A stretch of DNA of 64,000 nucleotides, taken from an uncultured Clostridia bacterium. Its GTDB lineage: Bacteria; Bacillota; Clostridia; Oscillospirales; Acutalibacteraceae. Location: NCBI GenBank assembly GCA_945787805.1, contig CALZID010000007.1:1-64000 (forward strand). Direction: 5' to 3'. Both the position numbers and the translations under genes were made by a program. This document shows positions 53,665 through 61,916 of this stretch, piece by piece (positions within the stretch are counted from its first letter, which is position 1; every line of letters starts with the position of its first letter). The notes beneath the pieces are model-generated. The model did not search any database and was not told the origin of the DNA. It saw only the letters and a list, made by a program, of their open reading frames with translations.

Positions 53665-54525
53665 TTATACCTTTTTCAGCGAATTATATGCATTAAAAAT
53701 TGCCGCTGAAATAATTATGAAATATCCCGCAAAACTCAATAAATCGGGTAGCTCATTAAATACAATGATACTTAAAATAGTTGTAAATATAATCTGTGAA
53801 TAATCATAGACCGAAATCTCTTTTGCGGGTGCTTTTGAATAAGCCGCTGTGATGAAAAATTGTCCCCCGCCGGCAGAAAGTCCCGCTAAAATCAAATAAA
53901 CCCATTGTAACGGTGTCATCGGCGAAAAGTTAAATATGATTGACGGCAATGTGACAATACAAGAGAACAACGAAAAGTAGAATATAATCAAAGGGCCTTT
54001 AAAATTGTTTTGCGACAGTTTTCTGACATAAGTATATGCAAGGCCCGCACCCAAACCGCCTATAAAGCCTAAAAAGGCAGGTAATGCATCAAAGGAAAAT
54101 GAAGGTCTCATAACGAATAAAGCACCGATAAAAGCCAATGTGACCGCAAAAATCTGTTTAAAATTAGCCTTTTCTTTTAATATGAAAATAGAAAAAATTA
54201 CCGCAAAGAATGGGGAAAGCTTGTTGAGCATTGACGCGTCGGCAACATTCATATTGCTGACTGCATAAAAATTGCAAAGAATACCCACAGTTCCCGCGGC
54301 GGCACGAATAAACAGATAACCTATGTTTTTGCCCTTTGGCAATTCCCAAATATGTTGTTTTGTAATTATTGCAGATGCAAAAATAAGTGCTACTGCATTT
54401 CTGAAAAAACTCTTTTGCATTATGGGCAAATCACCTGAAAGCTTTACAAAAACGCCCATAAGTGCAAAGAAAAAGGCAGAAGTGATAATATATATAATTC
54501 CTTTAATCTTGTCGTTTTTAAACAT
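53665..54525 (-). CDS. DMT superfamily (EamA) transporter
   Basis: A 286-aa membrane protein with ten predicted segments in two EamA repeats (about 8-135 and 148-282). Typical features are SAFFFALMGVFVKL at the start, PFFAVIFSIFILKEK at the end of repeat one, and IIFTTILSIIVFNELPDLLSFAGYFIIISA at the end of repeat two. It exports or imports an unknown small metabolite. Confidence 0.88.
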   Translation of the reverse strand: MFKNDKIKGIIYIITSAFFFALMGVFVKLSGDLPIMQKSFFRNAVALIFASAIITKQHIWELPKGKNIGYLFIRAAAGTVGILCNFYAVSNMNVADASMLNKLSPFFAVIFSIFILKEKANFKQIFAVTLAFIGALFVMRPSFSFDALPAFLGFIGGLGAGLAYTYVRKLSQNNFKGPLIIFYFSLFSCIVTLPSIIFNFSPMTPLQWVYLILAGLSAGGGQFFITAAYSKAPAKEISVYDYSQIIFTTILSIIVFNELPDLLSFAGYFIIISAAIFNAYNSLKKV

Positions 54526-54552
54526 TCAAGGTCACCTTATGTATTTTATCAC

Positions 54553-54583
54553 AAAAAAATCCCCGTAGCAATAAACTACGGGG
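54553..54583 (-). terminator. Terminator downstream of uracil/xanthine permease gene
   Basis: On the minus strand CCCCGTAG / CTACGGGG (54583-54561) is followed by ATTTTTTT, about 20 nt after the permease stop. Confidence 0.85.
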
Positions 54584-54603
54584 AAAATACTAAATAATAC
54601 AAT

Positions 54604-56019
54604 TTATTCAGCTGTTTCTTCTTTTTCAAGGCGTTTTGAATTTTGTCCTGCTGCGAAGTTTACGCCTGTATCTTTTGGTTCATCCTCTGTGAAAGTGTAA
54701 TCTTTACCGGGAAGAATAGCATTGAGAATGATACCGGCAAGAGAAGCACAAGCAAGAGCAGAAAGAGAAATTGTAACACTCTTAATTGAGAATGAAATAC
54801 CGCCTGTAAGACCGAGTGCTGTAACAAGAATAATTGCAGCAACGATAAGGTTACGGCTCTTTGTAAAGTCAACCTTTGATTCAACAACATTGCGGACACC
54901 GATAGCAGAAATCATACCGTAGAGAACGAATGAAATACCGCCGATGATTGCAGTGGGAAGTGAGTTGATAACTGCTGCAAATTTCGGTGAGAATGAAAGC
55001 ACAACTGCAAAGCATGCTGCAAGTCTGATAACTTTTGGGTCATAGACCTTTGAAAGAGCAAGAACACCTGTGTTTTCGCCGTATGTTGTGTTAGCGGGAG
55101 CACCTAAAAGAGATGCGATTGTTGTTGCCAGACCGTCACCTGTAAGTGTTCTGTGAAGACCCGGGTCCTTGATGAAGTTTTTGCCCACAGTAGCACCGAT
55201 AGCAGAAACATCACCGATGTGTTCCATCATAGTAGCAAGAGCAATTGGCATAATGCCTATGATTGCGCTGATAATAAGGCTTGTGTTTGACCAGTCAACA
55301 CCGAGAACAGTTGCTTCTTTGTGGATGGGAAGACCAATCCAAGCAGCTTCTTTAACTGCGCTGAAATCAATAGCCCAACCTTCAACACCGCCGATGTTAC
55401 CTACAACAATCGCAACGGCATAAGCGCCGATAACGCCGAGAAGAATAGGAATGATTTTTGCCATACCCTTGCCCCAAATGTTGAAAATAACAACGATTGC
55501 AAGAGCAATGAGAGCGAGAGGCCAGTTAGTAGCACAGTTTGTAACTGCGGAGCCTGAAAGACCGAGACCGATAGCGATAATGATGGGACCGGTAACAACG
55601 GGCGGGAAGAATTTCATAACTTTCTTAACGCCGACAAGCTTGATAATTCCTGCAAGCACAAGATAAACAAGACCTGCGGCAGCAACACCTAAACAAGCGT
55701 AAGGAAGTAATTCTTTGTTGGGAATATCACCGTTTTCACCAAGCTTCGGAGCAACAGCTGCATAACCGCCAAGGAAAGCAAATGATGAACCGAGAAAAGC
55801 AGGTACTTTAAATTTTGTGATTACATGGAATAAGAGAGTACCGAGACCTGCCATGAGAAGTGTTGTTGCAACATCAAGACCGGTAAGAAGCGGAACAAGA
55901 ACAGTTGCGCCAAACATTGCGAACATGTGCTGAAAGCCGAGAACAACCATTTTGGGAATACCTAATTCACGAGCGTCATAAAGGCCTGTTTCGGGAACAG
56001 CTTTTTTTGTTTTTGCCAT
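54604..56019 (-). CDS. uraA: Uracil/xanthine permease family (NCS2) transporter
   Basis: A 471-aa NCS2 nucleobase transporter with about fourteen membrane segments. PKMVVLGFQHMFAMFGATVLVPLLTGL is the N-terminal signature with the conserved Gln-His, and MMEHIGDVSAIGATVGKNF and TTYGENTGVLALSKVYDP are substrate-site segments. It probably imports uracil, but xanthine specificity cannot be excluded. A promoter and an inverted repeat lie upstream. It stands alone. Confidence 0.88.
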   Translation of the reverse strand: MAKTKKAVPETGLYDARELGIPKMVVLGFQHMFAMFGATVLVPLLTGLDVATTLLMAGLGTLLFHVITKFKVPAFLGSSFAFLGGYAAVAPKLGENGDIPNKELLPYACLGVAAAGLVYLVLAGIIKLVGVKKVMKFFPPVVTGPIIIAIGLGLSGSAVTNCATNWPLALIALAIVVIFNIWGKGMAKIIPILLGVIGAYAVAIVVGNIGGVEGWAIDFSAVKEAAWIGLPIHKEATVLGVDWSNTSLIISAIIGIMPIALATMMEHIGDVSAIGATVGKNFIKDPGLHRTLTGDGLATTIASLLGAPANTTYGENTGVLALSKVYDPKVIRLAACFAVVLSFSPKFAAVINSLPTAIIGGISFVLYGMISAIGVRNVVESKVDFTKSRNLIVAAIILVTALGLTGGISFSIKSVTISLSALACASLAGIILNAILPGKDYTFTEDEPKDTGVNFAAGQNSKRLEKEETAE

Positions 56020-56062
56020 TTTAACATCCTCCGTTTTTTATATTTGATTTTTAATCTTAATA

Positions 56063-56091
56063 ATAATACCACTACATAGACGACTTGTAAA
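56063..56091 (-). promoter_or_regulatory. Promoter of uracil/xanthine permease gene
   Basis: Minus-strand TTTACA (56091-56086) and TATTAT (56068-56063) with 17-bp spacing, 44 nt before the start codon. Confidence 0.6.
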
Positions 56092-56098
56092 GTGGAGT

Positions 56099-56135
56099 TT
56101 TGACAAAAAACTACAAAATATTGATTTTTGTCAAA
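56099..56135. promoter_or_regulatory. Perfect inverted repeat upstream of permease promoter
   Basis: TTTGACAAAAA (56099-56109) and TTTTTGTCAAA (56125-56135) form an 11-bp perfect inverted repeat with a 15-bp spacer, just upstream of the -35 element. It could be an activator operator or a hairpin; no purine-riboswitch or PyrR consensus was seen. Confidence 0.45.
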
Positions 56136-56161
56136 TTATACAAATTACAAGTAAAATATTT

Positions 56162-56199
56162 ATAAAAAAAGGCAATCCAAAGCGGATTGCCTTTTTTTA
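56162..56199. terminator. Terminator downstream of metY
   Basis: GGCAATCC (56171-56178) and GGATTGCC (56184-56191) with flanking A7 and T7 tracts make a bidirectional terminator directly after the metY stop codon. Confidence 0.88.
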
Positions 56200-57468
56200 T
56201 ATTTTTGCAAGAGCCTGTTCGATATCAGCGATAATATCTTCAACATTTTCGATACCGACAGAAAATCTGATAAGGTCAGGTGAAACACCGCATTCAACAA
56301 GCTCACTGTCACTTAACTGTCTGTGAGTTGATGAAGCAGGGTGAAGAACGCAGGTTCTGGCATCTGCAACATGAGTGACAACTGCGGCAAGTTCAAGTGA
56401 ATTCATAAACTTTTCTGCGGCTTCTCTGCCACCCTTAACGCCGAATGAAACAACACCGCAAGTGCCCTTCGGCATATATTTCTGCACAAGGTCATAATAC
56501 TTGTTGCCGGGTAAAGCGGGATAATTCACCCATGAAATCTTATCGTTGGCTTCAAGATATTTTGCAACTGCAAGAGCATTACTGCAATGTCTTTCAACAC
56601 GAAGATGAAGAGTTTCAAGGCCCACATTGAGATAGAATGAATTTTGCGGAGCAGGAGTTGAGCCGTAGTCACGAAGAAGCTGTGCTACAATTTTTGTAAC
56701 ATAGCCTGCTTTGCCGAAATCCTTTGTATAAACAGCACCGTGATAGCTTTCGTCGGGCTTTGTAAGGCCGGGGAATTTATCGTTTTGCTCCCAGTCAAAG
56801 TTACCGCTGTCAATGACGGCACCGCCGATGATATTTGCGTGACCTTCCATATATTTTGTTGTTGAATGTGTAACGATATCTGCGCCCCATTCAAAAGGAC
56901 GGCAGTTAATAGGTGTGGGGAATGTGTTGTCGATAATAAGCGGAACACCGTTTTTGTGCGCAATCTTAGCAAACTTTTCAATGTCGAGAATGTCAAGGGA
57001 TGGGTTTGAGATTGTTTCACCGAAAAGCGCCTTTGTATTGGGTTTAAAAGCGGCTTGAATTTCTTCTTCGCTTGCATTCGGGTCAACGAAGGTAACATCA
57101 ATGCCTAATTTTCTCATTGTAACATTGAAAAGGTTGAATGTACCGCCATAGATAGTTGCCGCAGAAACAAAGTGGTCACCCGCACCCATAATGTTAATGA
57201 GTGAGAAAAAGTTAGCGGCCTGACCTGATGAAGTGAGCACACCTGCAACACCGCCTTCAAGCATTGTGATTTTTTGCGCAACCATATCGCTTGTGGGGTT
57301 TGCAAGACGGGTGTACATATATCCTGGCTCAAGGTCAAAAAGCTTAGCCATTGCTTCACTTGTATCGTATTTGAAAGTAGTGCTCTGAGTAATGGGCAGA
57401 ACTCTCGGCTCACCGTTTTTCGGCCTGTATGCACCCTGAACGCAATTTGTTTCTATTTTATAACTCAT
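56197..57468 (-). CDS. metY: O-acetylhomoserine sulfhydrylase / aminocarboxypropyltransferase
   Basis: A 423-aa PLP enzyme that makes homocysteine (or cysteine-like thiols) from O-acetylhomoserine and sulfide. LPITQSTTFKYDTSE, PGYMYTRLANPTSDMVAQKI and TSSGQAANF are N-terminal family motifs. The PLP lysine is in VTHSTTKYMEGHANIIGG, and HPASSTHRQLS is the C-terminal substrate motif. It is 4 nt downstream of the ApgM-like gene, implying one operon. Confidence 0.92.
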   Translation of the reverse strand: MSYKIETNCVQGAYRPKNGEPRVLPITQSTTFKYDTSEAMAKLFDLEPGYMYTRLANPTSDMVAQKITMLEGGVAGVLTSSGQAANFFSLINIMGAGDHFVSAATIYGGTFNLFNVTMRKLGIDVTFVDPNASEEEIQAAFKPNTKALFGETISNPSLDILDIEKFAKIAHKNGVPLIIDNTFPTPINCRPFEWGADIVTHSTTKYMEGHANIIGGAVIDSGNFDWEQNDKFPGLTKPDESYHGAVYTKDFGKAGYVTKIVAQLLRDYGSTPAPQNSFYLNVGLETLHLRVERHCSNALAVAKYLEANDKISWVNYPALPGNKYYDLVQKYMPKGTCGVVSFGVKGGREAAEKFMNSLELAAVVTHVADARTCVLHPASSTHRQLSDSELVECGVSPDLIRFSVGIENVEDIIADIEQALAKI

Positions 57469-57472
57469 TTAA

Positions 57473-58681
57473 TCAGTCCTCCAAAAATTTTTTCATAAGC
57501 CGAACACCGCTGTCAATAAACAGACCTGTTGCTTTTGCGGTTTCTTCATTGACAGTATCAACACCCTTGACTTCTTTGTTCTTGTGATAAATCATAAACG
57601 GAACCGGGTCAGAAGCGTGCGTCGCCGTGACAATGGGCGTTGGGTGGTCGGGAAGAATCATAATTTTGTAATCGTCGTAATCTTTAAGTCCGTCTAATAC
57701 AATTGGGAGCACTTGCTCGTCAATTATTTCAATTGCACGGATTTTATTTTCCGCTTCCCGTCTGTGACCGCATTCGTCGGGAGCTTCAATATGAATATAG
57801 GCGTAATCGCAGCCGTTTTTAAGAGCCTTTACTGCGGCTTCTGCCTTGCCCACAAAGTTGGTATCTATGTAACCTGTAGCACCCTTCACATCGGGAGTTT
57901 CCATTTTAGCGCACTTGCCGATACCTTTAAGCAGGTCAACCGCTGAAATTACAGCGCCCTTTATTCCGTACAGTTCTTCAAAAGGTGATAGTGCGGGCTT
58001 TTTGCCTTCGCCCCAAAGCCAAATTGAATTTGCAGGACGCTTGCCGTTTTTAATTCTTTCAATATTTACAGGGTGGTCTTTTAATAAATCATAGCTCTCT
58101 TTCATCATACGAATAAGGTCGGTTGCATTTTCGCTTGTTGAAAGATATTCGCCTATAACTCTGCCCGAAATATCGTGCGGGGGAGTCATATTGCCTAAAT
58201 CGGTTGTGCCGTTGTTCCAAACAAGGCAGTGACGGTAACTGACGCCGCTGTAAAATTTATAAATATCATTGCCGAAATGTTCTTGTACGGTTGCAATAAT
58301 CTTTTCGGCCTCTTCGGTTGAAATATCGTCAGCACAATAGTCAACCATAGTTTTGTCAGCATAATTTTCTTCGTCAGAGAGAGTTACAACATTACAACGA
58401 AGTGTAACATCGGTGTCTTTTAAGTCCACACCGATACTTGCGGCCTCCAACGGACTTCTGCCGGTGTAATAAATTGACGGGTCAAAGCCCATAACGCTCA
58501 TATTGGCAACATCACTGCCCGGCTTCATTCCGTCAGGAACGGTTTTTACAAGACCAACAGTGCCTTTTTGTGCAAGAGAGTCAAAATTCGGCTTTTTTGC
58601 CAGCATCATAGGTGTCTTGCCGTCAAATTGCGGAACAGGATAGTCCGCCATTCCGTCGTATAAAACAACAACATATTTCAT
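57473..58681 (-). CDS. apgM: ApgM-like cofactor-independent phosphoglycerate mutase / proposed homoserine kinase
   Basis: A 402-aa alkaline-phosphatase-superfamily protein. DGMADYPVPQFDGKTPM (metal-binding Asp near residue 9), PGSDVANMSVMGFDP (catalytic Ser about 55) and the C-terminal LPDHPTPI and THASDPVPF metal-binding motifs are visible. The archaeal-type phosphoglycerate mutase family includes a branch proposed to be a homoserine kinase. Its position directly upstream of metY in homoserine-derived amino acid metabolism favours that second role, but this is inference from context. Confidence 0.85.
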   Translation of the reverse strand: MKYVVVLYDGMADYPVPQFDGKTPMMLAKKPNFDSLAQKGTVGLVKTVPDGMKPGSDVANMSVMGFDPSIYYTGRSPLEAASIGVDLKDTDVTLRCNVVTLSDEENYADKTMVDYCADDISTEEAEKIIATVQEHFGNDIYKFYSGVSYRHCLVWNNGTTDLGNMTPPHDISGRVIGEYLSTSENATDLIRMMKESYDLLKDHPVNIERIKNGKRPANSIWLWGEGKKPALSPFEELYGIKGAVISAVDLLKGIGKCAKMETPDVKGATGYIDTNFVGKAEAAVKALKNGCDYAYIHIEAPDECGHRREAENKIRAIEIIDEQVLPIVLDGLKDYDDYKIMILPDHPTPIVTATHASDPVPFMIYHKNKEVKGVDTVNEETAKATGLFIDSGVRLMKKFLED

Positions 58682-58743
58682 ATATAACGCCTCCGAAATA
58701 TGATAATAGAATCGGACATTTAATTTATGCCCGATTCCGATTA

Positions 58744-59601
58744 TTATTCTTCAATATCAGTTTGTTCTTCTTGTGCTTCAGCCGGTTCTTCTTCAAGAAC
58801 TTCGGTTTTAGCAGATTCTTCGATTACTTCCGGGGTTTGAATATCACTGACTTCATTTTTTATATAAGAAGGAGCAACCGCCGGTTCATATTCATTTGTC
58901 TCTGCTTCTTCCTGAACCGGTACAATGCCGAATTCTTCGGGTCTTGCAATGCCTGTCACAATTGCGTTGTGCTTTAAGTTTTCATAATACATAGCAGTTG
59001 TGCATGAAATATAAGGTGAAACATAAAGAAGTGCAATGCCGAAGGTAATACCGACAAGCATATACCAAAGAATGAATGAGAGCCCCATAATAAACAGTTG
59101 ACCTTTGAATCCCTTGGTCATTCGGCCGCTGAGGTCTTTTGCCTGCTTATAGTCGAGATTAGGATTGTCGTGAATAATTTGACCGACGAAGAAATATTCA
59201 AATTCTTTGATGATGCCGGGAATAATAAACAACAAAGTCCAAAGGAAAATACTTAAATTTGTCATAAAGCCTACCGCAAAGTATTTTCCGTAATTGTCAA
59301 TACCTTCTTTGTAAATACTCTTCCATTCCGGATTAAAACCGCGAAGATGGTTGAGAAAATAACCTGCAATAGCAAATGTGAACGGAATAAACAACAGTGA
59401 AATCAGCGGTCCGCCAACAGAAGTGTTGAAAGATAAATTGTCGTTATTGCCGATGCGCACTACAAATGACACACCGCTTGAAACAGCACCTTGTAAAATG
59501 AATAAGGGTAAACACGCAAGCGCCATCTTAAGCCATCTTTTATCTTGACCGATAAAGCTTCTGGCTTCTGCTTTAATAAGTTTTCTATTTAGTATTTCCA
59601 T
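58744..59601 (-). CDS. DUF975 family membrane protein
   Basis: A 285-aa protein with about five or six membrane segments (about 28-220) and a cytoplasmic C-terminal tail rich in Glu (about 225-285). NRKLIKAEARSFIGQDKRWLKMAL at the N terminus and LLFIIPGIIKEFEYFFVGQIIHDNPNLDYKQAKDLSGRMTKG in the middle are the DUF975 hallmark. The function is unknown. It is separated from the ApgM-like gene downstream by a weak hairpin (about 58710-58738). Confidence 0.85.
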   Translation of the reverse strand: MEILNRKLIKAEARSFIGQDKRWLKMALACLPLFILQGAVSSGVSFVVRIGNNDNLSFNTSVGGPLISLLFIPFTFAIAGYFLNHLRGFNPEWKSIYKEGIDNYGKYFAVGFMTNLSIFLWTLLFIIPGIIKEFEYFFVGQIIHDNPNLDYKQAKDLSGRMTKGFKGQLFIMGLSFILWYMLVGITFGIALLYVSPYISCTTAMYYENLKHNAIVTGIARPEEFGIVPVQEEAETNEYEPAVAPSYIKNEVSDIQTPEVIEESAKTEVLEEEPAEAQEEQTDIEE

Positions 59602-59680
59602 ATAAAACCCTCCTTTTTATATTGATTACATTTTATCACAATGATATATCAATTTCAACATTTTTATATACAATATGTAT

Positions 59681-60403
59681 TTATTCTTCTATTCCCCAAT
59701 TGCTGATATTACCCCTTTGCATTCCGCCGACAATTTTTTGACGGAGAGCCGGGTATTTCTTTTCTAATTCCGCAAGTAAAATTTTGGTGTCTTCTCTGTT
59801 GGTTTTTTCATCAGCGGGACACTCGCTTTTCACAATTGGCACATTCTCTTTGTTTGCAACTCTTGTAATATCGGTTTCATAAGCGAAAATCATGGGTCTA
59901 ATCATATATAAATCTTTTCTTGAAAGATATGAAACAGGTGAAAAACACTCTGCCCTGCCGTTGCCGAACAAATTCATAATAAAGGTTTCGGCGGCGTCGT
60001 CTAAATGATGCCCCAACGCTATCTTGTTGCACCCCAATTCTTTTGCGGTGTCGTGCAAAAGTCCCCGACGCATTCTCGCACATAAACTGCAAGGATTACT
60101 CTCTTTTCGTTCTTCAAAGATTATGTGATAAAGCTCTGTTCTCTTAATGCAATATTCAATATTATTGTCGTCGCAGATTTTTTGAATTTCAGAGTAATCG
60201 GCATTTTTGCCGTGAAATACGGGGTCAAGAGTAATTGCGCAAAGGTCGAATTTTTTGGGGTAAAAAATCTTTAAGTTAATTAGACACAAAAGCATAACAA
60301 CGCTGTCTTTTCCGCCTGAAATACAAACGGCGATTTTGTCGCCGTCTTCAATCATATTGTATTTATCAACTGCCGCTCTCACAAGACTTAATAATTTCTG
60401 CAT
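59681..60403 (-). CDS. ttcA: tRNA 2-thiocytidine biosynthesis protein, TtcA-like
   Basis: A 240-aa PP-loop ATPase that thiolates cytidine in tRNA. The P-loop motif CISGGKDSVVML is at about 28-39, CSLCARMRRG (about 99-108) provides the CxxC iron-sulfur ligands, and GHHLDDAAETFIMNLFGNGR follows. The length fits the shorter TtcA-like group. It is monocistronic on the minus strand. Confidence 0.88.
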   Translation of the reverse strand: MQKLLSLVRAAVDKYNMIEDGDKIAVCISGGKDSVVMLLCLINLKIFYPKKFDLCAITLDPVFHGKNADYSEIQKICDDNNIEYCIKRTELYHIIFEERKESNPCSLCARMRRGLLHDTAKELGCNKIALGHHLDDAAETFIMNLFGNGRAECFSPVSYLSRKDLYMIRPMIFAYETDITRVANKENVPIVKSECPADEKTNREDTKILLAELEKKYPALRQKIVGGMQRGNISNWGIEE

Positions 60404-60425
60404 ATTTACCTCGCAATTGTAAGAC

Positions 60426-60462
60426 GGGGGCTTGCTCCCGCCGTTGTCGTTTCATACAACAT
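60426..60462. repeat. Short hairpin repeat, first copy
   Basis: GACGGGGGCTTGCTCCCGCCG followed closely by TTTCATAC resembles a second copy at 61764-61800 (GGCGGGGGCTTGCTCACGCCG, then TTCATACTT). Each can fold as a small GC-rich hairpin. The two copies flank the rplM-rpsI operon. Confidence 0.5.
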
Positions 60463-60594
60463 TTTATCTTAAAATCCGTTGAAAGTAAACAAATATTTTC
60501 AAAAATAATTAAAGAGTAAAATATATGAAAAAGCGAGAAAATTAAAGAAATAAAGAGTATTTCATTTACTACATTAAATTTTATAAAAAATGTG

Positions 60595-60623
60595 TTGACT
60601 TTTTTAATTCCCTTTGTTATAAT
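60595..60623 (+). promoter_or_regulatory. Sigma-A promoter of rplM-rpsI
   Basis: TTGACT (60595-60600) and TATAAT (60618-60623) with 17-bp spacing. The short leader of about 35 nt contains ACGGAGGT before the rplM start. Confidence 0.85.
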
Positions 60624-60665
60624 TTTCGAGCAATGAAAAAACAAATTATACGGAGGTAAAGTTCT

Positions 60666-61094
60666 ATGTCAACTTATATGCCAAAAAAGGGCGATATTAC
60701 CCGTAACTGGTATGTGCTTGACGCAGCAGGCAAAACTCTCGGTAGCGTAGCTGCTGAAGCTGCTGTTCTTCTCAGAGGTAAGCACAAGCCAACATTCACT
60801 CCTCACGCTGACTGCGGTGACCATGTAATCATCATCAACGCTGAGAAAGTTGTTCTTACAGGTAACAAGCTTGAACAGAAAATGTATTATCATCACACAG
60901 GTTATGTCGGTAACATGAAAGAAGTTAAGTATAAGACTCTTATGCAAACAAAGCCGGAGTTCGCAGTTACAAAAGCTGTTAAGGGTATGATTCCCGATAC
61001 AGTAATCGGCCGTGAAGCTCTTACTCGTCTTCGTGTATATCGCGGTGCAGAGCACAAGCATGCTGCTCAGAAACCTGAAATAAGAGAATTCTAA
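60666..61094 (+). CDS. rplM: 50S ribosomal protein L13
   Basis: A 142-aa protein of the large ribosomal subunit. MSTYMPKKGDITRNWYVLDAAGKTLGSVA at the N terminus, RGKHKPTFTPHADCGDHVIIINA, KMYYHHTGYVG and the C-terminal LRVYRGAEHKHAAQKPE are standard L13 motifs. GGAGGT precedes the ATG. It is co-transcribed with rpsI (21-nt gap). Confidence 0.97.
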   Translation: MSTYMPKKGDITRNWYVLDAAGKTLGSVAAEAAVLLRGKHKPTFTPHADCGDHVIIINAEKVVLTGNKLEQKMYYHHTGYVGNMKEVKYKTLMQTKPEFAVTKAVKGMIPDTVIGREALTRLRVYRGAEHKHAAQKPEIREF

Positions 61095-61114
61095 GAAAGG
61101 GAGGCTAAATAGTT

Positions 61115-61513
61115 ATGTACGAAACAAATCCATATTTCTACGGTACAGGTAGAAGAAAAAAATCTGTAGCTCGTGTTCGTGTTTATGCAGGTACAGGTAA
61201 AATCACAATCAATGACAGAGATATCGACGATTATTTCGGTCTTGAAACACTTAAACTCATCGTTCGTCAGCCTCTTGCTCTTACAGGAACAGCTGATAAA
61301 TTCGATATCGTTTGCCGTGTAGGCGGCGGCGGTGTTACAGGTCAGGCAGGTGCTATCCGTCACGGTCTTTCCCGTGCTCTTCTTCAATATGACGAAAATC
61401 TTCGTCCCGAGCTTAAGAAGGCAGGTTTCTTAACAAGAGACCCAAGAATGAAAGAAAGAAAGAAATACGGTCTCAAAGGCGCTCGTCGTGCACCTCAGTT
61501 CTCAAAGAGATAA
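61115..61513 (+). CDS. rpsI: 30S ribosomal protein S9
   Basis: A 132-aa small-subunit protein. [26 protein letters not shown] at the N terminus, [20 protein letters not shown] and the basic C terminus [24 protein letters not shown] that reaches the decoding centre are all present, so the gene is intact. Its last codons and terminator are duplicated about 175 bp downstream. Confidence 0.97.
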   Translation: MYETNPYFYGTGRRKKSVARVRVYAGTGKITINDRDIDDYFGLETLKLIVRQPLALTGTADKFDIVCRVGGGGVTGQAGAIRHGLSRALLQYDENLRPELKKAGFLTRDPRMKERKKYGLKGARRAPQFSKR

Positions 61514-61533
61514 TTTCACCATTTCAAAATTTT

Positions 61534-61563
61534 CAGCACTCACGAAAGTGGGTGCTGATTTTT
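61534..61563 (+). terminator. Terminator 1 after rpsI
   Basis: CAGCACTCAC (61534-61543) pairs with GTGGGTGCTG (61548-61557), followed by ATTTTTA. Confidence 0.8.
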
Positions 61564-61671
61564 ACTTCCTATATTTAAAGATTATCCCTTTTCGGCCTTC
61601 GGGCACCTCGGCAAAGCACTCGGTGCTCTTCGCTAAAAACAGTCCACCGGACTGTTTTCTGAACGCTCAGA

Positions 61672-61743
61672 CAGTTCTCAAAGAGATAAAAGACAATATT
61701 TTGCATTTTCCAACACTCACCAATTCGGTGGGTGTTGTTTTTT
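61672..61743 (+). repeat. Duplicated rpsI 3' tail with second terminator
   Basis: CAGTTCTCAAAAGAGATAA (61672-61690) repeats the end of rpsI (61496-61513, one extra A). After a similar spacing, CAACACTCACC/GGTGGGTGTTG (61712-61738) plus a T tract repeats the rpsI terminator. The 158 bp between the copies contains AAACAGTCCACCGGACTGTTTT (61636-61657) and other short inverted repeats but no gene. Confidence 0.6.
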
Positions 61744-61763
61744 GTAAAATTTAAAACGGTAGG

Positions 61764-61800
61764 GCGGGGGCTTGCTCACGCCGTAATCCACTTCATACTT
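61764..61800. repeat. Short hairpin repeat, second copy
   Basis: GGCGGGGGCTTGCTCACGCCG followed by TTCATACTT resembles the copy at 60426-60462. Confidence 0.5.
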
Positions 61801-61876
61801 TTCAACAAAAAACAACATATATAAATATATAACACCGAAAAATTGCAATTAAAAACAATTCATTGCCTTTTGTCAA

Positions 61877-61905
61877 TTGACTATATATACTTTATTTGAT
61901 AAAAT
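61877..61905 (+). promoter_or_regulatory. Sigma-A promoter of azlCD
   Basis: TTGACT (61877-61882) and TAAAAT (61900-61905) with 17-bp spacing. Transcription would start near 61912, giving a very short leader. Confidence 0.65.
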
Positions 61906-61916
61906 CATTAGCGGTG

